This document shows positions 1 to 9,285 of a stretch of DNA of 27,229 nucleotides, piece by piece (the first letter of the stretch is position 1; every line of letters starts with the position of its first letter). The notes beneath the pieces were generated by a model. The model saw only the letters and a list, made by a program, of their open reading frames with translations, was not told the DNA's origin and made no database searches. Both the position numbers and the translations under genes were made by a program. Location: the NCBI GenBank assembly GCA_900088475.1, contig FLMG01003529.1, positions 1-27,229 on the forward strand, in the 5' to 3' direction. This DNA comes from Hyphochytrium catenoides (lineage: Eukaryota > Sar > Hyphochytriomycetes > Hyphochytriales > Hyphochytriaceae).

Positions 1-722
1 AGAGAGAGAGGAGAAGAGGGGGTTGGGAGCGATGAAGCCACGAGAGAGAGAGAGAGACTAAGAGAGAGACAATGATAGGGGTCGTTGCTGTGTAAGAGCT
101 GCCAAAGTTTAACAAGGGCAAGAGGTTTCCCGCACCACCGAATTGTCTCTATACACTCCTCTTCCCGTCCCAATATATTAGTCTGGGAAATCGCTTTCTC
201 TGTAGATGACGGGGAGGCATAGCTAGGTAACGGCATCAGAGGCACGGTTCCAGGTGGAAATGTATAAGCAATGGACTTCCTGAGTTCTCTTCTTTTAACT
301 CTTAGCGAAGCCGACATTAGAGAAAAGCTTTAACTCCTTTCTCTTTTGCTCTTAGTCCTCTTGCACCTCTTACTCCTTACTACCCCTTCACGAGTGATAG
401 CTAAAGATAAGCGAGGTGCAGCCAGGCTGTCCCCAAGGCCGGAATATACACACGCACCCTCTTCATCAAGGTTATAAGCCAGAGATGAGCCTCTTGTCTC
501 TCCCCACGTTCGTCCTCTCTATCTCCTCTTCCCAGAAGCTCCACCGCAAAGAGCACTGATTCTAACCCACTTGCACACTCTCTCGCCATTTTCCATCTGT
601 CTTCCCCTGCCTCTTGTCCATCCTCACTGCAATCGCTCATCTGCTGACGGAGAGATGGGTAGACGACAGAAAGGAGAGAGAGGAGCGTAAGGCAAGGACT
701 AAGAGAGACGCAAAGGACCGTC
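1..722. other. 3' flank of the eRF1 gene, no gene recognised
   Basis: This stretch lies downstream of the eRF1 stop codon. It opens with short (GA)n runs (about 1-70). Both strands contain open segments, the longest being a low-complexity minus-strand frame at 401-793 that overlaps the end of eRF1 out of frame and shows no family motif. It probably holds the eRF1 3' UTR and intergenic DNA. I see no tRNA, rRNA or recognisable coding exon. Confidence 0.5.
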
Positions 723-3361
723 TTAAAAGTCAAAGTCAGTGTCATCGAAGTTGTCTTCATCCTCATCGTCGTCCGTGATGTCATCCAGCCCATCCTGATG
801 GGCCTCGACGAAGTCTACACGCCAGCGAAGAATGCCGCCGATACCGCCAAAGCCCTTGCAGAACTGAGAGCCCTCCTGACTCCTGTTCGTGACAAACTCT
901 AAGGTTGTACCTAAAGGCGAAGAGAGAGAGAGAGAAAGAGAGAGAGAAGATACGATAATAGACTTAGAGGTCAGTAATCAGGGTGCAACTTAGCCAAAAA
1001 GGCAGACTCCATACGCAGAGGATAGGAATTGAAGAAGAGGAAGAATGACCGCTGATATCTGCTTGCATGGAGAACAGACCTGACGAAGCAAGAGCCAGCC
1101 AAGAAACTGACAAAAGTAGCTACGAACGGACTCACCATACTGCTTGTAATTATTGGCAAACCATTCCACCGCTGAGATCTTCTCGACAGTCTCTAAGTCA
1201 GTGCCAGACGCAGGATCCTGGAAGTTGGAAGTGATCTTCTCCTGCTCTGGGCTAAGGAAAATCACCTTTGTCTCTGCAAAAGCGAGCGAAAAGAGAAGAA
1301 GCGTCAGAAGTGCAATCAAGAGAGACGAGAAGTGACAATGAGGCACCAAAAGAGCGAATAGCCGAAAAGACAGGGACAAAGAAAGCAGAAGAGAGAATCC
1401 TTACCGCCTGTAGAGTTGTTTCTTAGAGTGAATCTGTTCAGCGCTAGGTCTTCATAGACAATGAGGATCTCGACAGCTCCTAGATCCAGGGCGTGCAGCG
1501 TGTCTCGGATGCCGAAGCAGTACTTGCCTGAGTCCTGACTGATCTCGTCGAAGTAGCGGCCTAAGCGAGGAGAGCAGAGACGAACCTGTAAGTCAAAGAT
1601 CAAAAGCGACTACGTACAGAACGACTTGAGTCGTGGAAGGTAGATAGAGAGCAAAAGAGAGAGAGACACACACAGAGAGAAAGGGCTCTAACCGGAGATA
1701 AAAGAGGTAGGACGTGAACGTGAGTACAGCAAAGTCGAAGGTAGTGCGAGACAGGGACTCAATGGACACCAAGAGAGACAGAGCTCCAAATGAGCGAGGG
1801 AAAGGGCAGAGAGAGAGAGGGAGAGAGAGAGTTTACCAATGAGCTTCTTCTCATGAATAAACTTGACGTTAGCGAGAGTCTCAGCAGCTAGCTCTATCGC
1901 CTGATTGAAGCCGTTCTCTCCTCCATAAGAAACGTCCACTGTCTTGATGACAACCTTAGCCAGACGCTGGTCAAACATGTCTACAGAGGAATCAACGACA
2001 TAGAAGAGTTAACGGACAAGCCGGACGTCAGGAGACTGCCATATGGCCCAACCCAGGTGAACCTAAGAGTTGGGACAGCGTAGAGGCTAAGGAAAAAGCA
2101 ACAAGAAGAGACACATCCAGGTAAGAGAGAGGTCACACCAGTCCTAGGCCATTCTACTGCCTCTTAATGGTATTGTGAATGCTTCTCTTTTTTCTCTCTC
2201 TCTCTCTCTTCTGTCTCAACTACTTCTATGCTAGGTAGAGCATCTTCTTCTCGTCCTTTGTTATCTTTCGCCTTCCAAATTGTCAAACGCTGTTCCAGCC
2301 CTGGCGCTTGCCTCCTCTCTCTCTGCTCACCTGACTGCTGGAGCTCTGTCTTGAAGTCAGCCGAACCAGCCAGCACCAGCCCAGCAATATTGGGCCTGTC
2401 ATTAGTGATGAAGAACTGCGTGGCCATCTCTGCCACCTTCCTCACGTAGTTATGTCTCTTCTCCATACGAAGACGGGCGAAACGAAGCGCAGACTGACCA
2501 CCTCTGCCGTGTTTCTTGGGCAGATCAACGCTGAACTTGTGCAGAACCTCTCTGTTATTTCCTTGGAGGGTTCCATAGAGACAGCCATTACCATCCATCA
2601 CGATAAAGCCAAATTTATCATCGTCCTCCAGAAGTTGGTTGAGGTCCTATAATGAGCGACAGAGAGAGAAAAACGAGAGAGAGAGAAGGATAAGAGAGAG
2701 AGAGAGAGAGAAAGATGAGAGAGAGACATAGGGAGAGAGAAAGAGTGAGACAAATAGTGGAGAGAAAAAGGGAAGAGCGCGGCGAGCGGATTAGAAGAAA
2801 AAAAAAGACGAAGGACAGGGGGAGAGAGAGAGAGAGAGCCAGAGAGGGAGAGAGGGGAGAGAGAGAGAAGAGGGAGACAAAGATCGCTGAGCTGATCAGT
2901 GCCAAAGCCAAAGAAAGGGGGTCCTATATCAAAAGCAGGAAGGACTGCCATGGCCACTTCCCCTGGACCCATACCAACGAAGACCAGAGGATGAGAGGAC
3001 TTCCAAGATCGTGAAGAAGAAAATGCCCTTCTATGCCCTTCTCTCTCTCCTCTCTCTTTTTCTCTCTGTTCTTACCTCAGTATGGAACTTGTTGTCACAC
3101 ATGTAGAGAGAGGTATTGATAGGCTTGAACGGCTCAAAGTCAATGTTCATCTTTCTCTCTTTCCCTTCATCCGTCACCACTGTCCCGCAGTAGAGCACCA
3201 GGCCGTTGGGAGGAACTTTGCTATAGAGTTTCAGGCGCTGCTGGGTGGAGGTGATGGCGCCCAAGACCGAGAGACGATTGACTCGCGATTTGATGTTCGA
3301 GGCCGTGCCATACTCTTCCGTTAGCATCTTGTTTACCCGTGAGATCTGACCGGAGAGAGAG

Positions 3362-3392
<31 letters not shown>

Positions 3393-4051
3393 CCAGAAAA
3401 GAGAGAGAGAGTAAGAGAGAAGAGACTGTTGGGATAAGGCAGACCCAGAGGAGAGCGAAAGAATGAGGCAAGTTTCTAGAGAGAAAGCAAATACGAGTAG
3501 TGCTTAGAGCGCAAAGTAGACACGAAGAGCCAAAGCCAAGAGGGGAGAGAGAGAGAGATCGTAGAGAGAGAGAGAGACGTGTCTAGGGAACAGTGATTGA
3601 GGCAGCGATCAACTTTCAGAGGACACCGAGTAAGAAAGGGCAAGGATAGAAGTCAGAGGGCTTAGCAAATGCTGGGGCGTCTCCCCTACCTGATCCTTAG
3701 GAGGAATGATAAGAGAGATCATGCTAGTTCCGCTCCTGTTGAGAGAGAGAGAAAGAGAGAGAGAAAGAGATAGGTAAGAGAGAGACTGGATCAGCATACG
3801 AGAGGTTATAACAAAGTGGAGAAAGAGACTATACGAGAGAAACATAAGCCGGCAAGACCGAAACTCTCGCGAGGACGAGGTTGAAAGAGAGAGAACAAAG
3901 AGAAAGAGAGGGAGAGAGAAAGACCGAGAACTATGGAAAAGAAGAATTCCAAGGATGGAGCGTACCCTCTTGCATTCTGCAGAGTTTTTATGAGCTTCTT
4001 GATCTTAAAGAGCTCGACCTGCTTGTCATCGGCGTCAGCGGCAGCAGACAT
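723..4051 (-). CDS. ETF1: Eukaryotic peptide chain release factor subunit 1 (eRF1), complete, 8 exons
   Basis: eRF1 reads all three stop codons in the ribosomal A site and, with eRF3-GTP, triggers peptidyl-tRNA hydrolysis in the cytoplasm. Exons (minus strand): 4051-3966, 3735-3690, 3345-3076, 2646-2331, 1980-1837, 1560-1405, 1273-1136, 910-723. They sum to 1344 nt, 447 aa plus TAA, with every junction in phase and GT-AG. Domain 1 carries TASNIKS at 58-64 and YMCDNKF at 125-131 (stop recognition). Domain 2 carries GRGGQ with GGQ at 183-185 (catalytic). These positions equal those of human eRF1 (437 aa). Domain 3 follows (FDQRL...[25 protein letters not shown]) and an acidic tail ends in DFDF. 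The start at 4051 gives [10 protein letters not shown] before the conserved IKKLIK helix. Introns of 131-429 bp are mostly (CT)n-rich on the sense strand. No inactivating change is seen. Confidence 0.98.
2690..2880. repeat. (GA)n-rich tract inside eRF1 intron 3
   Basis: Long imperfect GA dinucleotide runs (about 2690-2735 and 2818-2880) fill the middle of the intron between eRF1 exons 3 and 4. On the gene's sense strand they read as (CT)n. Translations through them give artificial Arg-Glu or Ser-Leu repeats and are not genes. Confidence 0.9.
3354..3420. repeat. (GA)n tract at the 3' end of eRF1 intron 2
   Basis: Near-perfect GA dinucleotides sit next to the acceptor of eRF1 exon 3 (exon starts at 3345). 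On the sense strand this gives an extended (CT)n polypyrimidine tract ahead of the acceptor AG. Similar shorter tracts lie at 3541-3582 (same intron) and 3740-3785 (intron 1). Confidence 0.85.
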
Positions 4052-4900
4052 TGTCCCTTTCTCTCAAACAGAATCTCTGAATATGTTGCAGCCGTTGTCG
4101 CGGATAAGCAGAGACGCAATAAGTCTCTGCAAGAAATCTATTCTGAAGCTTCTCTTTCTGTTCAAATGAGCGTGAGAGAGGAAGAGAGAAGCAGTGCGGA
4201 TAGATAGTGGAAGAGAAAGAAGCGAAGTTTGGCACGAGCAGAGAGATACACAGAGAGAGTGCATGTGGGTAAAGAGAGAGATCAGAGGATGTCAGGGAGG
4301 AGAAAGAGAGAGAGAGAAGAGGGGTAATGAATGAGAGAAGACGAATCAGAGAAAGAGAGGGAGAGTAGGAGAGAGACACCGAGAGAACGAGAGAGAGAGA
4401 ACGAGAGAGAGAGAGGGTGCCGAAGAGAGAGAGAGAGAGAAAGAGAGAGAGAGGACGAGAGAGAGAGAGGGTGCGGAAGAGAGAGAGAGAGAGGGTGCGG
4501 AAGAGAGAGAGAGAGAGAGTGAGAGAGAGAGAGAAAGAGAGAAGGAGAGAAGGAGAGAAAGAGAGAAAGAGGGAGAGAGAAAAAGAGAAAGAGGAAGAAA
4601 GAGTGCTGTTCCCCATTACTTCTGATCAATGGCGCGGAGGGAACGAACCAAGAGTCTCCCAGCACCGGGTCCCCTATTACCCCTGAATACTTAGCCTAAC
4701 ATGTGCTTTTCTAAGGGAAGATCTTGCCTCAATCCGGTCTTGTGATCCTCAAAGTGCTCTGTGATCTTTAGGCGGCGAATCTTTGAGCTAATTGATGTCT
4801 AGTTCCCTGTTATTGATCTGGAAGCGGCATATCTATGGACTCAGCGAGTGAAGAGATGGATTCTTATCATCGTGAAAGATCTTGCCAACGAAGACCAAGA

Positions 4901-4944
<44 letters not shown>

Positions 4945-5076
4945 CGAAAGAGAGAGAGAGAGAGCATGATGAGGGAGAGAGGAAAGCAGAGACGAGAGAG
5001 AAAGGGAGAGAGAGAGAGAGAGGACAACGACAATGGCGTTTGGGGTTAGGAAGAAGAGAGAGAGCGGCTTTGCTAG
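4052..5076. other. 5' flank of eRF1: purine-rich microsatellite region
   Basis: This is the upstream region of the minus-strand eRF1 gene. It includes the long GA block at 4301-4602 and a second at 4902-5022. The roughly 300 bases between them (4603-4900) have ordinary base composition and no gene I can support. Promoter and 5' UTR elements must lie here, but no TATA box or other element is clear. A minus-strand read at 4848-4900 gives FVGKIFHDDKNPSL, vaguely like part of a ubiquitin-like fold. It stops nearby and I do not call it. Confidence 0.5.
4301..4602. repeat. Long imperfect (GA)n microsatellite upstream of eRF1
   Basis: About 300 bases are almost pure purine on the + strand, mostly GAGAGA with AAAGA, GGGTGCGG and AACGAGA interruptions. 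A local higher-order unit, GGGTGC(C/G)GAAGAGAGAGA, recurs at about 4415, 4470 and 4494. It lies 250-550 bp upstream of the eRF1 start codon, so it may be promoter, 5' UTR or a 5' UTR intron. Confidence 0.9.
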
Positions 5077-5816
5077 TTCCTAGTGGGGCAGAACAACACG
5101 GCTCTCTCTTTTGAGCAATCTCTGAGTCGAGTACAAGGGAAATGCCCAAGAGTGGAGGCCCAAGGCAACCTAAGTTCGGCTATGCGAACATTTGGCAGTG
5201 CTGTTGCCGATCTTTTGTTCGGCATGTAGGAAGGTGTCTGGCGCTTGAAGCACTGCAAAAAGCTTCATCCGTTGCAGAGATCCATTCTAGAGATCAAGCT
5301 TCTCGAAGTTGGGCCTCCCGCCGAGGTGGTCACTTCCCAAAGGTTACTTCCCTCGTTTGTTGGTACCCTTCTACGGTGAAGCACTGTGAAGGACTCCTTT
5401 CGGCCTACTCTTAGAAGCGGTACCTGCAGACCTCAACCTAGGTGTTCTTGCTGATGGTGCAGCTACTGCTACTGTTGCTCCTTTCCTGCTTGCTTCTGTC
5501 CTTCACACCTTGTCGCTTGATCATTGCTCTGCTGGGCCGGAACCCTTGCCGCTAGTAGCTAAGAATCTGGGAGGAGGACGGTAGCGTAGGAGTTGACTCG
5601 CCCCTAGTAGCTGAAATCTTTGACGAGTCCGTCAGTGGTGGTTGGTTAAGATTGAGCTCGGATCCTAATGAGTACTTACTAGGCTCAATGAAAGTAAGCA
5701 CCCTTTTCATTTCATCTCATTTGCTTGCTTTATCGAGAGTACCGCCACCTTCACTGACAATCTTGTTCTCTCGAGCCTCTTGTTCAAACAATAGTGGCAA
5801 GACAGGACGCGAGATA
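5077..5816 (+). pseudogene. Possible decayed coding region, frame-broken, unidentified
   Basis: Successive + strand frames stay open and read like ordinary protein, then break. The segment 5077-5226 is open to a TAG at 5227, and the same frame reopens at 5230-5376 to a TGA. A second frame is open at 5390-5581 (LLEAVPADLNLGVLADGA...). A third is open at 5559-5816, containing LVAEIFDESVSGGWLRLSS and a good donor-like AAA|GTAAGC at 5694. The mixed, non-repetitive amino-acid composition contrasts with the neighbouring GA tracts. I recognise no family. It could be a degenerate gene, a remnant of a mobile element, a gene with sequencing errors, or chance. It stops just before the transposase-like gene on the other strand. 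Confidence 0.3.
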
Positions 5817-5909
5817 TAACTTTCCCTGTCATTGTCGGCCCAAGCTACCAACAAGCACTTGCTTGTTAGGTAGATGATGAGGCCAGCTAGGATGCTTATG
5901 AGATCACTG
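5717..5909 (-). other. Exon-like open segment with a hydrophobic helix (unassigned)
   Basis: On the minus strand a strong acceptor-like sequence (pyrimidine run TTCTTTTTCTATGTCAG, AG at 5911-5910) precedes an open frame of about 64 codons to a TGA at 5717. It encodes a hydrophobic helix (LISILAGLIIYL) followed by a polar tail ending in DKASK. Read without splicing, an ATG at 5935 also gives 72 codons. It could be the last exon of a minus-strand gene, or chance. No upstream exon is evident, because the transposase-like gene occupies the next 3 kb on the same strand. Confidence 0.25.
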
Positions 5910-6124
5910 CTGACATAGAAAAAGAACGGGAACATGCAAGAGTGTCAAACTCAGAAGTTCAATTTTTCTGGTTATATGGTGCTAGCAGCACCCGTGTTGA
6001 ATCGTGAATGCTCCTCCGACGCCACGGATCGTCTTCCTCTGCTTGCGGCGGGAGGAGGAGGGTGCAAGGGCGACTCGTCCATCCCTGCTAAAGGTGAGGG
6101 AGGCCTTCTCTTAGAAGCCGCTTC

Positions 6125-9100
6125 CTATTCCTTCATCAGCTTCGTAATCTCCTGCCGTATCTCGGTCTCTGAAGGAAGATTAAACCTGTCAGGGTGGCGT
6201 TGGCGCAGAACTTCTAACATTCGGCCCGGGCCTCTCTTCAGTGACTTGTCTCTCTCTCCCAGCTCGAAGAGCTCTCGAATCTCATCCTTGAAGCTTCCAA
6301 TATACTTACGACCATACATCTGACCCTTGGGAGGTCTTCTAGCCCATCCACCTTTGATCTCGTAGGGAATCTGATAGCCATCATCAGGATCAGGTACCTC
6401 CAGCAGGGCGATGTTATCTGTAGCCTCAATGACTCCCACCTCTCCTCTTCCATGAAGATGTAGGGCTCTCCGGATGGCATATGAGACAACATCCCTTGAA
6501 GCTAAACCATTCAGATTTTTAGGTTCAGGTCGAGGTCCATGACGCCACTGGCGCTGTCTGCGGCGGAGCTGTCCTTCGGTCGTGATCTCAACACCGGTGA
6601 TTGGGCCAGTGCTTAGAGGAGTCCCAACGGTCTCAGTTTGTACCTCCTCAAAGTCATCATCTTCACTTCCTTCTAGCTCTTCTTCTGCCTCGCTGACCTC
6701 GTCGAGGCTGGCTATTACGCTATCTTCCTCAGCGTCATATTCCTCTTCTGAATCATCGTTGGCTTGTTCATTTGGTGTGGGGCCAGAAGTCATGAGAACT
6801 TGACCTTCAGAGGGCTTGCAACTGATCGTGATGCCTTCCCCTATGCCAGAATATTCAAAGGCGGTAAGGGTGAAGTTGGGGCAGTCTTTATAGCTTAGTA
6901 CTCCCGTCGTTGAGGACTGACATCGGCTCCTGCCACCCTCGCCTTCTCCTACATGTCGGAAGAAGATTATGTCATTAGCCCGTTTGACGTGGCGCTCAAA
7001 CTGCTTCTCAAGAGAATAGACCTCCTTTACAAAGCCGCCTAGTCGTTCGCGATCGTGCTCAATTAGCTCTACAACGCAGTTAGGTAATCCACCGTGATGT
7101 TTTAGGCCTGCCACTGCCTGACTTGGAGTCACACAGTTATGTCCCTCCTTTAGATATGACTTCAGGACCTCCATGGAACGAGCAAAGTGAGCGTCCAAAG
7201 CCGACTTTCCATCCTGTGTCTCCGTATGAATGAATCGTGTGATCTCCACGCCATGCCCCGCTGCCAAGTAAGGAAGAACTAGTGGTAGGAGGGCGTTCTG
7301 ATAACACGTTGCATTATCAGACTGGATCACTAATCTCTTTATGTCCGGGAGATCCTTGCGTAGCCTCACAAGTACCGCCTCTGTCATAGAGATAACTGAC
7401 TCTCTGTCTTGTTTGTTGTCTCCGTCAGATAGATGATCAAAGTACATCTTGTTTTCACGGACCGTGGCACACTGCACTCCATTGTCATCATCATAGGTGC
7501 AGTACTGCACCATCACGCCGTGCCAACTTATTCCCCTCTTTCCATTGTGGTCCACGGGTTTCTCCCGAAAGTACATGGGCTCAAGGTTCATCTTGAAATC
7601 CATCACCACTAGAGCCTGATCGGAGCCCTTATTGTCCAAGCAGTACTTTCGCATGCCCTCCACGATCTGGCTGATGGCCCTTTGCTGGTTTATGACCCTG
7701 ATTCGGTGCCCAATGAAGAGCTTGGCCTTGAAGCAACAATCATCAATCACTTCTGTGGCTGAGGGTGGCGCTCCGGCAGCGTCCACCGTTTGCTTGACCC
7801 TCGTGTAGAAGAAAAACATTCGCTTACACTCTTGGCAAAAAGTACGACTGCCGCCTTGGATAGAGTGCGTATTATCTAGCCCGTAAGCGATGTCGTGCAA
7901 ACAGCAATCAACGTCAGCCTCTCTGACCTTCCTGTCAAATCCGTATTCCATGTATGCACGGACAACCTCCATCTCTCTTATCAAGCTATCCTTGGTAGCT
8001 CCCGAGAGTCTCACAGTCTGTAGTATCTGCGTTATGAGTTCAAAGGTGTCATTCACAAGAAAGCCCGTGACATGGTCTGCTGCCCTCCTCACTTGTGCAT
8101 CTCCTGCCGTGAGTGTGCTAACTATTCTGAAAAAGGTGGCTCTCGAGAGTGGGCTTTCCTCTGGCATGGTGGCCGCTACCAGCTCTACGTAAGCTGCATA
8201 CATGTGCGTCCTTGCCTGCTTCCTCATGATAGAGGGAAAGATCTCCGTACGGCCATCAAGCTTTAGCTTCTTTGTTCCCCACGAAAGGAAAGAGACATTG
8301 GTTGGAGAGAGTATGAAAGAGACAGCATGATCCACAACTGCTGGCTGAAACCTTTTCACGGTCCGAGCGGCACTCGCGATGTTTCCTCCCTCACTGAGAG
8401 TCAGAAAGTCTGCGCGCCCAGCGGCAAAAGAAGTAAAGGGCATGGCAAAGCCTGGCACAGTGTCTTTCAGCTCCTGTAAGCGAGAGTGCCGAGCATATTG
8501 GCAAATGAACGCCCGCATGACTCGTTTTTCTACGGACCCTTTCTTCGCCTTGAAGTAGCGTTCCGCTAGGCCTATCAAAAGGTCACTCGGGCAAAAGGGG
8601 TTACCCCTGCCAGATGCATGGCCTCCTTCTTCGACCCGATGACGATGAAGGAAGGCGTTAAAGGAAGCCTCTCCAGCTTCCTCCGACCACCCACAGAAGA
8701 CCTTACATATGTGAAGGAAAATTGCCTTATAGGTGTTAAGGACATTTCTTAGAGCTTGCCCTTCGAGGGACTGCCAAGCGGCAGGATCGGTCCTGCTAGC
8801 CAAAGGCGGCATATGAGCGTACGTGTATTTGACTGCATGTCCCATGCCAAGAGCCCTCAAAAGGTCTGCAGGGGTACGCAAAGCCTCCTGCTGAGGAAGG
8901 CCTGCAAAGTCGTCGCAGTCGGAAGGTGCTGCTGCGGCAGTTATCTCCCTCCTCGAGAAGCTTGTCGCCGATGCCACCCTCTCCGGATGCTGGCCCTTTC
9001 TTGGTGGATGAGGAGCTTTCGGCGGCGACTCTGCAAGCATGCCTTGCCTATAAGTACATGTACGCCGTTTCTTACTCCGAGAAGAACTGCTGAGGCTATC

Positions 9101-9244
9101 TGCTGGCTGACGTCCACGCTTTCGGTTCAGCTTTGTTGCGATTGGTATGCCGTCATGGTCACAACCACACCGGCTGCACTGAAAGCAGGTGCCACATCTG
9201 GCTACTTTACATTTACAAGCGAGTTCAGGAAGGTTGCCAGCCAT
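6125..9244 (-). CDS. DDE-type transposase-like protein with N-terminal Cys cluster, single exon
   Basis: This uninterrupted 1039-codon frame starts at the ATG at 9244, in the strong context GCTGCCATGG; the frame extends a little upstream but with no other ATG. The N-terminus holds a cysteine cluster (C10, C12, C17, C20, C23, C26, C28) and two basic patches (about 38-45 and 57-61) that could be nuclear localisation signals. A CC-x2-H...C-x2-C group lies mid-protein. An RNase-H-like core is suggested by VVMDFKMN (D549), QSDNATCYQN (D643) and DGKSALDAHF (D684), spaced 94 and 41 residues. An acidic stretch (about 828-868) and a C-terminal GGWARRP...FKDEIRELF module follow. The whole order resembles uncharacterised transposon-type proteins abundant in sponges and cnidarians. 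Terminal inverted repeats and target duplications were not visible by eye. With no stops or frameshifts, it is recently active or under selection. Confidence 0.78.
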   Translation of the reverse strand: MAGNLPELACKCKVARCGTCFQCSRCGCDHDGIPIATKLNRKRGRQPADSLSSSSRSKKRRTCTYRQGMLAESPPKAPHPPRKGQHPERVASATSFSRREITAAAAPSDCDDFAGLPQQEALRTPADLLRALGMGHAVKYTYAHMPPLASRTDPAAWQSLEGQALRNVLNTYKAIFLHICKVFCGWSEEAGEASFNAFLHRHRVEEGGHASGRGNPFCPSDLLIGLAERYFKAKKGSVEKRVMRAFICQYARHSRLQELKDTVPGFAMPFTSFAAGRADFLTLSEGGNIASAARTVKRFQPAVVDHAVSFILSPTNVSFLSWGTKKLKLDGRTEIFPSIMRKQARTHMYAAYVELVAATMPEESPLSRATFFRIVSTLTAGDAQVRRAADHVTGFLVNDTFELITQILQTVRLSGATKDSLIREMEVVRAYMEYGFDRKVREADVDCCLHDIAYGLDNTHSIQGGSRTFCQECKRMFFFYTRVKQTVDAAGAPPSATEVIDDCCFKAKLFIGHRIRVINQQRAISQIVEGMRKYCLDNKGSDQALVVMDFKMNLEPMYFREKPVDHNGKRGISWHGVMVQYCTYDDDNGVQCATVRENKMYFDHLSDGDNKQDRESVISMTEAVLVRLRKDLPDIKRLVIQSDNATCYQNALLPLVLPYLAAGHGVEITRFIHTETQDGKSALDAHFARSMEVLKSYLKEGHNCVTPSQAVAGLKHHGGLPNCVVELIEHDRERLGGFVKEVYSLEKQFERHVKRANDIIFFRHVGEGEGGRSRCQSSTTGVLSYKDCPNFTLTAFEYSGIGEGITISCKPSEGQVLMTSGPTPNEQANDDSEEEYDAEEDSVIASLDEVSEAEEELEGSEDDDFEEVQTETVGTPLSTGPITGVEITTEGQLRRRQRQWRHGPRPEPKNLNGLASRDVVSYAIRRALHLHGRGEVGVIEATDNIALLEVPDPDDGYQIPYEIKGGWARRPPKGQMYGRKYIGSFKDEIRELFELGERDKSLKRGPGRMLEVLRQRHPDRFNLPSETEIRQEITKLMKE

Positions 9245-9285
9245 GGCAGCAAGTGGAGCAGGGCGGTCCTGCAAGGAATCAGTCG

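Noticed and set aside
2598-3014. Open frames on both strands giving Ser-Leu or Arg-Glu repeats
   Set aside because: They are translations of (GA)n within eRF1 intron 3 and have no independent coding signal.
4035-4690. Long Ser-Leu (minus) and Arg-Glu (plus) frames
   Set aside because: Pure microsatellite translation upstream of eRF1; dinucleotide repeats stay open in several frames.
6125-9244. Reading the transposase-like protein as a KDZ-type element because of its cysteine cluster
   Set aside because: The Asp spacing and surrounding motifs match the QDNAxCY/GWA-type family better than KDZ; only the presence of clustered cysteines is shared.
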